Source: Brevirhabdus pacifica
Lineage (GTDB): Bacteria; Pseudomonadota; Alphaproteobacteria; Rhodobacterales; Rhodobacteraceae
Length of the DNA: 64,000 nt
Direction: 5' to 3'
NCBI RefSeq assembly: GCF_002797755.1
Contig: NZ_PGFI01000011.1
Span: 1-64,000, forward strand
A model generated the notes under the pieces. It was given only the letters and a program-made list of their open reading frames with translations, was not told the DNA's origin and searched no databases. This document shows, one piece after another, positions 5,706 to 14,877 of this stretch. Within the stretch, counting starts at the first letter, position 1; every line of letters begins with the position of its first letter. Made by a program: the position numbers and the translations under genes.

Positions 5706-6833
5706 TCAGGCCCCGAATTCCCGGCGGATCGCCTCGGTCTGCTGGCCGACCTTGGGCACCGGGCCGCCCGTCCGGGGGATATCGGCCAGGTCGACGGCAG
5801 GCGGGGCCGGCAGTGAAATCTCACTTCCTCCCGAATTGCGCACGATTACCGTCCTGAAGGCGGCGTGATCCGACAGGTCGGCGGCCCCGTTCAGCCGCCC
5901 ATAGGCGATGCGGGCCGCGTCGAGCAGCCCGCAGAAGCGGTCCGATTCCATGCGTGAGGTGATGGCCGCGATCTCCTGGTCGAGTGCCTCACGGTTTTCG
6001 ACCCGCGCGATGTTGGAGGCATAGGCCTCGCGCCCGGCCAGCCCGGCATCGCCCAGCACGTCGCTACAAAGGCGCTGCCACTCTCGCTCATTCTGCACCG
6101 CGATCAGGATCTCGCGCCCGTCGGCTGTCGGGAAGGCGCCGTAGGGCGCGATCGAGGGGTGTTTCAGCCCGGCGGGCCGAGGGGCACCCTTGCCGTATTC
6201 CGCATGCACGAAGGGCACGGTCATCCATTCCGCCGCCACCCCGAAAAGCGACACCTCCAGATGCGCGCCCCGGCCGGTGATGCCCCGGGCCAGAAGCGCC
6301 TCCAGCACGGCGGCATGGGCCGTCATCCCCGCCCCGATGTCACAAACCGAAACGCCGATCCGCCCGGGCGCGCCCGGGCTGCCCGAGACCGCGATCAGCC
6401 CGCTTTCCGCCTGCACCAGCAGGTCGTATCCCCGCTTCTGCGCCGTTTCCGGCCCCGAGCCGTAGCCCGAGATATCACAGCGCACCAACCGGGGATTAAG
6501 CTCCGCCAGTTCCTCGTACGAGAATCCGGCCCGGTCTAGCGCACCGGGGGCGAAGTTCTGGATGAACACGTCGGCCCGGGCCAGCATGGCGCGCAGCAGG
6601 GCCGCGCCCTCGGGCGTCTTGAAATCCAGAACGACGGATTCCTTGCCCTGGTTCAGCCAGGCGAAATACGAGCTGTCGCCGCCGGCCGCATCGTCGTAGC
6701 CACGGGCAAGATCGCCCTCGGCCCGCTCGACCTTGATGACCCGGGCGCCGGCCTGGGCCAGGCGCAGGCTGCACAGCGGCGCGGCGACTGCCTGTTCGAC
6801 CGCCACCACCACAAGCCCTTCGAGTGGTTTCAT
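5706..6833 (-). CDS. Family III CoA transferase (CaiB/BaiF)
   Basis: This 375-residue enzyme moves CoA between organic acids. It begins with PLEGLVVVAVEQAVAAPLCSL and has the family's early VIKVER motif and the conserved aspartate in GVSVCDIGAG, which forms the acyl-enzyme in relatives such as formyl-CoA transferase. Its ATG shares one base with the stop of the upstream acyl-CoA dehydrogenase (TGATG), so the two are translationally coupled. The probable role is to activate an organic acid as its CoA thioester for the dehydrogenase. The substrate cannot be read from the sequence; dicarboxylic or branched acids are common in such pairs. Confidence 0.85.
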   Translation of the reverse strand: MKPLEGLVVVAVEQAVAAPLCSLRLAQAGARVIKVERAEGDLARGYDDAAGGDSSYFAWLNQGKESVVLDFKTPEGAALLRAMLARADVFIQNFAPGALDRAGFSYEELAELNPRLVRCDISGYGSGPETAQKRGYDLLVQAESGLIAVSGSPGAPGRIGVSVCDIGAGMTAHAAVLEALLARGITGRGAHLEVSLFGVAAEWMTVPFVHAEYGKGAPRPAGLKHPSIAPYGAFPTADGREILIAVQNEREWQRLCSDVLGDAGLAGREAYASNIARVENREALDQEIAAITSRMESDRFCGLLDAARIAYGRLNGAADLSDHAAFRTVIVRNSGGSEISLPAPPAVDLADIPRTGGPVPKVGQQTEAIRREFGA

Positions 6834-8005
6834 CAAAAGCTCCTCGGCATGCCCAGCACATGCTCGGACACGTAGGAGAGGATCAGGTTGGTCGAGATCG
6901 GGGCGATCTGGTAAAGCCGCGTCTCGCGCAGCTTACGCTCGATATGGTACTCGCGGCTGATGCCGAACCCGCCGTGGGTCTGAAGGCAGGTGTCGCCCGC
7001 CTCCCACGAGGCTTCGGCGGCCAGCATCTTTGCCATGTTCGCCTCGGCGCCGCAGGGTTTGCCAGCGGCGAACAGCGCCGCGGCCCGGTCCACCATCAGC
7101 GAAGCAGCCTCGACCTTGGCGTAGGCCTTGGCGATGGGGAAGGAGACGCCCTGGTTCTGGCCGATGGGCCGGCCGAAGACGACCCGGTCATTGGCATAGG
7201 CGACGGCCTTGTCCACGAAATAGCGCCCGTCGCCCACGCATTCGGCGGCAATCAGGATACGCTCGGCGTTCATGCCATCCATGACGACGCGAAAGCCTTC
7301 GTGCTCGGTCCCCAGCAGGTTTTCGGCGGGGATCTCGAAATCATCGAAGAACAGCTCGCAGGAATGGTGGTTTATCATGGCGTCGATGGGCTTGACCGTC
7401 AGGCCCCGCTCCTCGGCCCCGCGCAGGTCGACGATGAAGGCCGACAGCCCGTCGGTCTTGCGGCTACGCTGCTCGATCGGCTTGGTGCGGGCCAGAAGGA
7501 CCATCAGGTCGGAATGCTGCACCCGGCTGATCCAGACCTTCTGTCCGTTGACGACATAGGTGTCGCCCTCCCGCCGCGCCGTGGTCTTGAGCGAGGTGGT
7601 GTCGGTGCCCGTGGTGGGTTCGGTCACGCCGAAGGATTGCAGCCGCAGCTCGCCCGAGGCGACCTTGGGCAGGTATTTCTGCTTCTGCTCGGCGGTGCCG
7701 TGGCGCAGGACAGAGCCCATGACATACATCTGCGCATGGGCCGCGCCCGGGTGCCCGCCGGCGCGCGACACTTCCTCAAGGATGGCGCAGGCCTCGGGCA
7801 GGCCCAGGCCCGCCCCGCCGTATTCTTCGGGGATGAGGCAGCCAAGGAAGCCGGACTCGGTCAGTTCCGCCACGAATTCCGTGGGATAGCCGTGGGTGGC
7901 GTCCAGGTCCTTCCAGTAATCCTCGCTGTAGCGGGCACAGATCGCCCGGACGGCCGAGCGGATCTCGGAAACATGTTCTTCTTCGTGGCGTGGGGTCTCG
8001 ATCAA
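6833..8005 (-). CDS. Acyl-CoA dehydrogenase family protein
   Basis: This 390-residue FAD enzyme has the usual order: an N-terminal helical domain, the flavin motif FGVTEPTTGTDTTSLKT, GQKVWIS, and a C-terminal bundle with FGRPIGQNQG and QTHGGFGISREYHIER. The classical C-terminal catalytic glutamate (YEGT) is replaced by YQIAP. A glutamate sits in GMNAERILIAA, the place used as base by isovaleryl-CoA-dehydrogenase-like members. The start is the TTG at 8005, with AGGAGG 7 bases upstream; longer frames run into the divergent LysR gene. It lies in one operon with the CoA transferase. Confidence 0.85.
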   Translation of the reverse strand: MIETPRHEEEHVSEIRSAVRAICARYSEDYWKDLDATHGYPTEFVAELTESGFLGCLIPEEYGGAGLGLPEACAILEEVSRAGGHPGAAHAQMYVMGSVLRHGTAEQKQKYLPKVASGELRLQSFGVTEPTTGTDTTSLKTTARREGDTYVVNGQKVWISRVQHSDLMVLLARTKPIEQRSRKTDGLSAFIVDLRGAEERGLTVKPIDAMINHHSCELFFDDFEIPAENLLGTEHEGFRVVMDGMNAERILIAAECVGDGRYFVDKAVAYANDRVVFGRPIGQNQGVSFPIAKAYAKVEAASLMVDRAAALFAAGKPCGAEANMAKMLAAEASWEAGDTCLQTHGGFGISREYHIERKLRETRLYQIAPISTNLILSYVSEHVLGMPRSF

Positions 8006-8081
8006 CGGGTGTCCTCCTGGGGTTCGCGCGCAGGCTATGCGCCCACCGTCGCTGAAAAAAGTGATATAAATTCGCCTGAGC

Positions 8082-8098
8082 GTTCGATATTGTCGAAC
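8082..8098. promoter_or_regulatory. LysR-type operator between acd and lysR
   Basis: GTTCGA-TATTG-TCGAAC is a perfect 6-5-6 dyad that contains a T-N11-A core, the usual LysR-family site. It ends two bases before the regulator's ATG and about 80 bases upstream of the divergent dehydrogenase start, so the regulator could bind it both to repress itself and to activate the operon. Confidence 0.65.
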
Positions 8099-8099
8099 A

Positions 8100-9002
8100 A
8101 TGCTGCCCTCGACCAAAGCCCTCCATGCCTTTGCCTGCGTCGTTCGTTTTGGCGGGGTCCGCGCCGCCGCGGCCGAGCTGAACCTGACCCAATCGGCCAT
8201 AAGCCACCAGATCACCGCGCTGGAGAAGATGCTGGGCACACCGCTCTTCGACCGGCGAGGGCGGGGGTTGGAACTGACCGAGGCGGGGCAGGATTACTTC
8301 CAGCATATTGGACCCGCTCTCGATTGGATCCAGCGGGCGACGCGGCAGGCCGCGCGCAGCGCCCCGATGCGCCAGATGACCATCGCGGCGCCGCCCACGT
8401 TCCTGGCGACCTGGCTGATCCGCAACGCCGCAAGGATCGAGGAGCTGCTGGACGGTGCCGCCCTGCGGTTCGTGGAGGCGCTGGTCCTGCCCAGCCAGCC
8501 GGTCGCCGCAGACCTCGCGATCGAATATCGCTTCCAGCCAGAGCCAACCACCGACAGCCGGTTCCTGATGGCCGACGAGGTGTCGGCCTTTGCCGCGCCC
8601 GACTATGCCCGCAACCTGGGATTGAAAAGCGTCAACGACATCCATCGCGCCCGGCTGATCGAGACCGAGCGGCGCCTGTCTTCATGGAACGACATCGTCG
8701 ATGCAGGCCACGTCGGGCGGCCCTTCCTGACCGTGGGCTATTCCCACCAAGCCTACGAGGCCGCGAGCCTGGGGCTGGGCATCGCGCTGGGTAACCGGGT
8801 CAACGCGGCCCCTTTCCTGCGCGCCGGCACCCTGATCGAGCCGTTCACCATCCCCCGCACCCATCTGCCGCCGCTACCCAACTATTTCATCACCATTCCC
8901 GCGCCTGCCCGGAACGGGGACCTTCCCGCGCGCCTGCGCGACTGGCTGATCGACGAGATCGGGCGCGCCGCCCGGGACGTTGCTGGGCAGGGGAAGGCGT
9001 AG
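8100..9002 (+). CDS. LysR-family transcription regulator
   Basis: This 300-residue protein has an N-terminal LysR helix-turn-helix (ALHAFACVVRFGGVRAAAAE, then LTQSAISHQI and LFDRRGRGLELTEAG) and a C-terminal effector domain with the GcvA-like ending AYEAASLGLGIALG. It is divergent from the acyl-CoA dehydrogenase / CoA transferase operon, with a T-N11-A dyad just upstream of its start, so that operon is its likely target and an acyl-CoA or free acid its likely effector. It ends at the base before an alternative rnhB start. Confidence 0.9.
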   Translation: MLPSTKALHAFACVVRFGGVRAAAAELNLTQSAISHQITALEKMLGTPLFDRRGRGLELTEAGQDYFQHIGPALDWIQRATRQAARSAPMRQMTIAAPPTFLATWLIRNAARIEELLDGAALRFVEALVLPSQPVAADLAIEYRFQPEPTTDSRFLMADEVSAFAAPDYARNLGLKSVNDIHRARLIETERRLSSWNDIVDAGHVGRPFLTVGYSHQAYEAASLGLGIALGNRVNAAPFLRAGTLIEPFTIPRTHLPPLPNYFITIPAPARNGDLPARLRDWLIDEIGRAARDVAGQGKA

Positions 9003-9077
9003 ATGGGCACACGGGCACGGGAAGAACAGCGGAACGGCGCGGTTGCAAGCCGGACCGGAAACGGGGAAAACGCAGGT

Positions 9078-9710
9078 ATGTCCGGACCCGATCTCAGCTT
9101 CGAACTTCGTGCGCGCGCCGCCGGTGCCCGCTGCATCATCGGTGTGGACGAGGTGGGGCGCGGCCCGATCGCGGGGCCCGTGACCGCCGCCGCGGTCTGC
9201 TTGGACCTCGATTGCATCCCCGAAGGGCTGAACGATTCCAAGAAGTTGCCACAATCCCGCCGCGAGGCGCTGGAGGTCATCCTGACCGAATGCGCCATCG
9301 TTTCGGTGGCCCATGCGACCGTGCGCGAGATCGAGGAGGTCAATATCCTGCGAGCCTCTCACCTGGCGATGATGCGGGCGGTGGCAGGGCTTCGTTTTGC
9401 CACCGGGGAACGGCCAGACCACCTGCTGATCGACGGGCGCGACCTTCCGCGCGACTGCCCCTGCCGGGCAGAGGCGATCATCGGCGGCGACGGCATTTCC
9501 CTGTCCATCGCCGCCGCGTCGATCATGGCCAAGGTCGCCCGCGACCGGCTGATGGTGGATTTGGCGCAACAGCACCCCGGCTACGGCTGGGAGACGAATG
9601 CGGGCTATCCCACAAAAAGCCACATTTCTGCCCTGAACGATCTGGGCGTCACACCGCATCATCGGCGCAGCTTCCGTCCAGTCCACAATATCTTGTATCA
9701 AGAAGAAAAC

Positions 9711-9722
<12 letters not shown>
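9078..9722 (+). CDS. rnhB: Ribonuclease HII
   Basis: This 214-residue enzyme cuts the RNA strand of RNA-DNA hybrids and single ribonucleotides in DNA. It has the GVDEVGRGPIAGPV motif with the first catalytic Asp-Glu pair, LNDSKKL, the DG pair in LLIDGRDLP, IAAASIMAKVARD and the C-terminal GYPTKSH. An in-frame ATG at 9003 would add 25 residues unlike the family; the ATG at 9078 gives the usual length. The end overlaps a TTAAGT dyad upstream of ccrM. Confidence 0.95.
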
Positions 9723-10919
<1,197 letters not shown>

Positions 10920-11051
10920 TCCACCCCGAGTTCACCCAGACAACCACCCCGATTTCCCGGTGAGGGAAGCCCCGCGCGAGGCGCGGGGGTCGGGTATGTC
11001 ACGACATTCAGTCGCCTGCGGGGCCGAACCCATATTCGGAACCGCCACTTG

Positions 11052-11082
11052 GCCCCTGTCCCGATGGACGGGGGCTTTTTTT
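11052..11082 (+). terminator. Rho-independent terminator after ccrM
   Basis: GCCCCTGTCC and GGACGGGGGC pair over 10 positions with one G-T pair around CGAT, followed by seven T residues (11076-11082). A second perfect 8-base-pair hairpin without a T run (CCCCGCGC-gag-GCGCGGGG) lies at 10970-10988. Confidence 0.85.
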
Positions 11083-11083
11083 G

Positions 11084-11278
11084 TCAGCCATAGGGGCTTT
11101 GATTGGTGGGTTTCAGGCTGATGCCAAGCTCGGACGCCTTGGCATAGACCGCATCTTCGGTGCGTCCCAGCTTCAGGCCGATGACCCGGGTCGGGGTGTT
11201 CTCGGCCGCCAGTTTCTTCAGCTGCGCGACGTCATCGTCGCTCCAGTCCTCGCCACTGTTTCTTTCGGATTTGGTCAT
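11084..11278 (-). CDS. Small SANT/HTH-like conserved protein
   Basis: This 64-residue protein is acidic at its start and has one helical unit, WSDDDVAQLKKLAAENTPTRVIGLKLGRTEDAVYAKASELGIS. That has the shape of SANT/Myb-like or GcrA-like DNA-binding helices (W at the front, then a helix, PTRVIGLKLGRTEDAV as turn and second helix). AGGAG precedes the ATG at 11278 by 6 bases; longer frames have no ribosome site. It lies convergent with ccrM across a shared terminator. Function is unknown; DNA binding is inferred from shape only. Confidence 0.7.
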   Translation of the reverse strand: MTKSERNSGEDWSDDDVAQLKKLAAENTPTRVIGLKLGRTEDAVYAKASELGISLKPTNQSPYG

Positions 11279-11472
11279 CACGCGCTCCTGTTGCATGCCT
11301 GATGACTCTACGCCCGGGGGCGGCGGCGGTTCCCGATGCCGGTCAGACCGCGCCGCGCGGTTTGGGGGTCGCGCAGATACCACCTTCGTAACTTATCGGA
11401 GCAGGTTGCGGTTAAAGCGTCACTCGGTCCGTATCCTGCGGCAGGGTCAACAGTTAGCCGGACGCTTGCATT

Positions 11473-11531
11473 CCGGTGCACCTTACGATTAAGCTCAGGT
11501 TGTTAGGTTGAGCATCGTAAAGGTGCACCGG
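11473..11531. repeat. Long imperfect inverted repeat (stem-loop)
   Basis: CCGGTGCACCTTACGAT (11473-11489) pairs with ATCGTAAAGGTGCACCGG (11514-11531) apart from one extra A. An inner stem GCTCA/TGAGC (11493-11497 with 11509-11513) closes a loop with the direct repeat AGGTT. The base of the stem can alternatively fold as CCGGCG-ct-CGCCGG (11528-11541), so two exclusive structures are possible. Confidence 0.75.
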
Positions 11532-11548
11532 CGCTCGCCGGAGCCAGC

Positions 11549-11583
11549 CCCTGCATCCACCATATGAGGTGGTGGATGCAGGG
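11549..11583. repeat. Perfect 13-base-pair hairpin
   Basis: CCCTGCATCCACC (11549-11561) and GGTGGATGCAGGG (11571-11583) are exact inverted copies around a 9-base loop. No T run follows on either strand, so a simple terminator is unlikely. Confidence 0.8.
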
Positions 11584-11635
11584 CGCATCTACAAAATCCG
11601 CTACGTAGACCTTTGAGTCCACCAACGTATTTGGG

Positions 11636-11657
11636 TTATCCACAGAATTGTGGATAA
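11636..11657. promoter_or_regulatory. Two inverted consensus DnaA boxes
   Basis: TTATCCACA (11636-11644) and TGTGGATAA (11649-11657) are both exact matches to the bacterial DnaA box consensus, in opposite orientation and 4 bases apart. An AT-rich run follows. I saw no further consensus boxes in the block, so this is more likely a DnaA-titrating or regulatory site than a full origin. Confidence 0.6.
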
Positions 11658-11771
11658 ATCACTGATTTCCTTAAAGATTAAATTCCTGGGTCCTGCCTTG
11701 GAATAACAAAATTTGGTCTGATCGAAGCGAAAGGGCGTCTGTCTTATTTGGCATTGTCGCCCTTGAGCGAA

Positions 11772-12965
11772 TCAAGCTGCGCCGCGCGGCTTGGGGTTGC
11801 CGCCCTTGTAATAGGGCTTCCAGTCACGGATCGCGGGATAGAAATCGGCCCGCCACTTGCGCACGCGGGGGTTCATCACCCGCCGCCACAAGGGCGGGAC
11901 CATCGCCGCCATGGTCATCACCGGGTAGCCGTAGGGAAGCTGCGGCGCCTCGACCTCGTCATAGGTCTGAAGCAGGGGAAAGCGGCGGTCGGGCTTGTAA
12001 TGGTGGTCCGAATGGCGTTGCAGGTTGATCAGAAGCCAGTTCGACGCCCGGTGCGAGGCGTTCCACGAATGGCGCGGCTTCACGTGCTCGTACCGGCCCT
12101 CGCCCAGATATTCCCGGGTCAGGCCGTAATGCTCGATGTAATTCACCAGCTCCAGCTGCCAGATCGCGACGAAAGCCTGGTAGAGGAACAGCGCAAGGCC
12201 CGTCCAACCGCCGATGGCGAAGGCCAGCGCCAGGAACCCGGCCTGAAGCGCCCAGTAGCGCCAGAACGGGTTGCTGCGGTGATACCAGGGCAGCCCACGC
12301 CGCCTCAGCATCTCCTTCTCGCTGGCGAAGGCCGATTGCGGGCATTGCCACAGGACCCGCGGCAGGAAGCGGTGGAACCCCTCGTTGTAGCGCGCGGTCA
12401 CCGCATCGGCGGGGGTGCCGACATGGCGGTGATGGACCAGCAGGTGCTCGGATCGGAAATGCGAATAAAGGACCGATGCCAGCAGCAGATCGGCGAGCCA
12501 CCGCTCGACCTTCGATTTCTGGTGCATCAGCTCGTGGGCATAGTTGATGCCCACCGTCCCCGAGGCGACGCCCACCCCGAAGAAAAGCGCGATCTTCTCG
12601 ATCCAGCCCAGGTGATCCGCCACCCCGACCCACCAGATCATCCCGAAGATCAGCGCGAACTGTAGCGGCGGCCACAGCAGCGTCACTAGCCGATACCAGC
12701 GCAGCGCATCCTCGCCTGTGGCGGGGTCGAGGTTGCTTTCGTCCCGCCCGGTCAGCGCGTCGAGCAGGGTGAAAAGGCCCCAGCCGTAAAGAGGGATCAG
12801 CGCGATCCACCATCCGCCCTGCCAGGCCGCAAGGATCGCCACGGGGAAAAGTCCCAGCGCCAGCCAGAAGGGCAGCGCCCGGCGCAGGCCGCCGCTGGCC
12901 GCGGCCAGGGTGACATCGCCGATCGGGGCGCCGGAGCGTGCGGGGGAAGGGTCGGAAACGGTCAT
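11772..12965 (-). CDS. alkB: Alkane 1-monooxygenase
   Basis: This 397-residue integral-membrane non-haem diiron enzyme puts oxygen on the terminal carbon of alkanes. Several membrane helices are visible (about 30-60, 95-135, 235-265), with the histidine boxes HELMH, HLLVHHRH and LQRHSDHHYKP, and the NYIEHYGL motif typical of AlkB. No rubredoxin or rubredoxin reductase gene lies beside it, so electrons must come from elsewhere. It stands alone between a non-coding block and mutY. Confidence 0.93.
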   Translation of the reverse strand: MTVSDPSPARSGAPIGDVTLAAASGGLRRALPFWLALGLFPVAILAAWQGGWWIALIPLYGWGLFTLLDALTGRDESNLDPATGEDALRWYRLVTLLWPPLQFALIFGMIWWVGVADHLGWIEKIALFFGVGVASGTVGINYAHELMHQKSKVERWLADLLLASVLYSHFRSEHLLVHHRHVGTPADAVTARYNEGFHRFLPRVLWQCPQSAFASEKEMLRRRGLPWYHRSNPFWRYWALQAGFLALAFAIGGWTGLALFLYQAFVAIWQLELVNYIEHYGLTREYLGEGRYEHVKPRHSWNASHRASNWLLINLQRHSDHHYKPDRRFPLLQTYDEVEAPQLPYGYPVMTMAAMVPPLWRRVMNPRVRKWRADFYPAIRDWKPYYKGGNPKPRGAA

Positions 12966-13079
12966 CTGGTGACTCCGCTCTGCCGGGGCCGAAAAGGTCG
13001 GACGCGCCGCGATGGATCACCGCCCATCAAGGGCGCACCGGCCGGCCCCGTGCACATCATACCCCGATGGCGGCGGGAC

Positions 13080-14207
13080 TCAATCGGTCCAGGCGTCGCG
13101 GCTGGCGGCGTGGACCTTGCGGAAAAGGGTCGGCAGGGCGGCGGGGTCGAACTCGGCAGCCGGGACCAGCCTGCCGCGTGGCGGGTTGAACCCGGCCGGC
13201 AGCCGGGCGGCCCTGACCACCAGGCGCAGGTGGAAGTGGGTGAAGGTGTGCCGAACCTCTCCGACCTGCTGCCATGCGGTCCCCGGGGCCGGGCATCCGT
13301 CATCGCCGGTGTCGCCCTCTGCCTCGGGGCCCACCTCCAGCCACTCGCCCCCGGGCCAGCCCAGCATCCCGCCCAACAGGCCGCGCGCGGGGCGATCCTC
13401 CAGCAGCCAGGCGCCCTCGGGGGTGCGGCCGACGTAGGCGGTGCCCAGGCGGACGGGCTTGGGCTTCTTGGCCATCTTGCGCGGCAGTTCGGTGGCAATT
13501 CCCTTGGCCCGGGCCGCGCAATCGTCCGACCAGGGGCAGATCCCGCAGGCCGGGTTGCGCGGCGTGCAGATCGTGGCGCCAAGGTCCATCACCGCCTGGG
13601 CATAATCGCCGGGCCGCTGGTCGGGCGTCAGGCGCGCCGCATGCTCGGTCAGCAGCTTCTTGGCGCCGGGAAGCGGCTCTTCAACGGCGAAACGGCGGGC
13701 CATGACCCGTTCCACATTGCCGTCCACTACGGTTTCGGGCCGGTCGAAGGCGATGGCGGCAATGGCGGCGGCGGTGTAGGGACCGATGCCCGGCAGGGCC
13801 AGCAACGCCTCGCGCCCATCGGGAAAGCGCCCGCCGTGATCGCGTGTCACGACCCGGGCACAGGCCAGCAGGTTGCGGGCGCGGGCGTAATACCCAAGCC
13901 CCGCCCATTCGGCCATGACACGGGCGTCCTCCTCGGCGGCCAGGTCCTCGACCCTTGGCCAGAGGGTGGTGAAGCGCCGGAAATAGCGATCCACCGCGGC
14001 AACCGTCGTCTGCTGCAACATCACCTCGGACAGCCAGACGCGGTAGGGATCGGTGCGCACGCCTTCGGCCCGCGCCGCGGGCAAGACGCGCCAGGGAAGA
14101 TCGCGGGCGTGCCGGTCATACCACGCCAGAAGCCGCGCGGCCGGATCGGGTGACGGGTTACTGCCGTCGGACCCGGTCGCGCCCGGGGTGGTTGTCAGAT
14201 CACGCAA
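13080..14207 (-). CDS. mutY: Adenine DNA glycosylase
   Basis: This 375-residue base-excision enzyme removes adenine opposite 8-oxoguanine. It has the catalytic glutamate in LSEVMLQQTT, the helix-hairpin-helix LPGIGPYTAAA, the aspartate in VDGNVERV, the iron-sulfur ligands C-x6-C-x2-C-x5-C (CTPRNPACGICPWSDDC) and a C-terminal NUDIX-like domain that recognises the damaged base. I chose the TTG at 14207, which has GGAGG 7 bases upstream; a longer frame runs into the divergent gene at 14290. It is divergent from the DciA-like gene. Confidence 0.95.
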   Translation of the reverse strand: MRDLTTTPGATGSDGSNPSPDPAARLLAWYDRHARDLPWRVLPAARAEGVRTDPYRVWLSEVMLQQTTVAAVDRYFRRFTTLWPRVEDLAAEEDARVMAEWAGLGYYARARNLLACARVVTRDHGGRFPDGREALLALPGIGPYTAAAIAAIAFDRPETVVDGNVERVMARRFAVEEPLPGAKKLLTEHAARLTPDQRPGDYAQAVMDLGATICTPRNPACGICPWSDDCAARAKGIATELPRKMAKKPKPVRLGTAYVGRTPEGAWLLEDRPARGLLGGMLGWPGGEWLEVGPEAEGDTGDDGCPAPGTAWQQVGEVRHTFTHFHLRLVVRAARLPAGFNPPRGRLVPAAEFDPAALPTLFRKVHAASRDAWTD

Positions 14208-14289
14208 ATTTATGCCTCCGTCCGGGAAAGGGTCTGGCGTCGCCGGGACATAGCCATAGAATAAGCCCCGGCCGAGGAATTGGAACCGC

Positions 14290-14865
14290 ATGATGAGCAA
14301 AAGCCGTGGCAAGACGCCCGACGCCCCCGGGAACGGAGGGCCGCGCGATAACCGGGCCAGCCGGACCTTCGGGCGTGGCTTCCGCCAGGCGGCGGGTTTC
14401 GTTCAGCCCCAGATCCGCACCGCCGGCGAGTCGCGCGGCTTCGCGGTGACGCGGTTGCTGACCCACTGGGTCGAGATCGTCGGCGAGGAGATGGCCGCCA
14501 TGGCCCGCCCGGTCGAGGTGGGCTACAGCCGCAGCGGCGGATTGGGCGCGACCCTGACCGTGCTGACCACCGGCGCCATGGCCCCGATGCTGGAAATGCA
14601 GAAGGAGACGCTGCGCGAGAAGGTGAATGCCTGCTACGGCTATTCGGCGATCTCGCGCATCCGGATCACCCAGACGGCGCCCATCGGCTTTGCCGAGGGG
14701 CAGGTGTCGTTCGACCACGCGCCCAAGGCTGGCCAAGACACGACTCCGGACCCCGAGATCGCCCAGGAGGCGCATCGCACGGTCCGGCCGATCACCGACC
14801 AGGGGTTGCGCCAGGCGCTTGAAGCGCTGGGCCGCAACGTCCTGTCAAAACGCAAGACAACCTAG
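14290..14865 (+). CDS. DUF721 / DciA-like protein
   Basis: This 191-residue member of the DUF721 family includes DciA, the ancestral loader of the replicative helicase in many bacteria. The family core GFAVTRLLTHWVEIVGEEMAAMARPVEV is at about 54-81, followed by LTVLTTGAMAPMLEMQKETLREKVNACYGYSAISRIRI. Two consecutive ATG codons could start it. It is divergent from mutY and lies 12 bases ahead of the DsbA-family gene, an order familiar in Rhodobacterales. Helicase loading is inferred from the family. Confidence 0.8.
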   Translation: MMSKSRGKTPDAPGNGGPRDNRASRTFGRGFRQAAGFVQPQIRTAGESRGFAVTRLLTHWVEIVGEEMAAMARPVEVGYSRSGGLGATLTVLTTGAMAPMLEMQKETLREKVNACYGYSAISRIRITQTAPIGFAEGQVSFDHAPKAGQDTTPDPEIAQEAHRTVRPITDQGLRQALEALGRNVLSKRKTT

Positions 14866-14877
14866 GAAGGCATTCAT

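Larger units (their letters stand above)
11279..11771. other. Structured non-coding block with hairpins and DnaA boxes
   Basis: No convincing gene lies here. From left to right there is a long imperfect hairpin (11473-11531), a perfect 13-base-pair hairpin (11549-11583), a GANTC site (GAGTC near 11615), two inverted consensus DnaA boxes (11636-11657), a short AT-rich stretch (about 11666-11720) and a weak inverted repeat AAGGGCG/CGCCCTT (11731-11764), which may help stop alkB transcription. A small RNA gene or a DnaA-binding regulatory site are the best guesses. Confidence 0.55.

Noticed and set aside
4910-5824. A 304-residue minus-strand frame between the exported genes
   Set aside because: No motifs and it lies opposite the repeat protein with its signal peptide and ribosome site.
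11279-11771. Chromosomal origin of replication at the DnaA boxes
   Set aside because: Only two boxes, no origin-type neighbour genes and no wide AT-rich unwinding region; evidence is too thin for an origin call.
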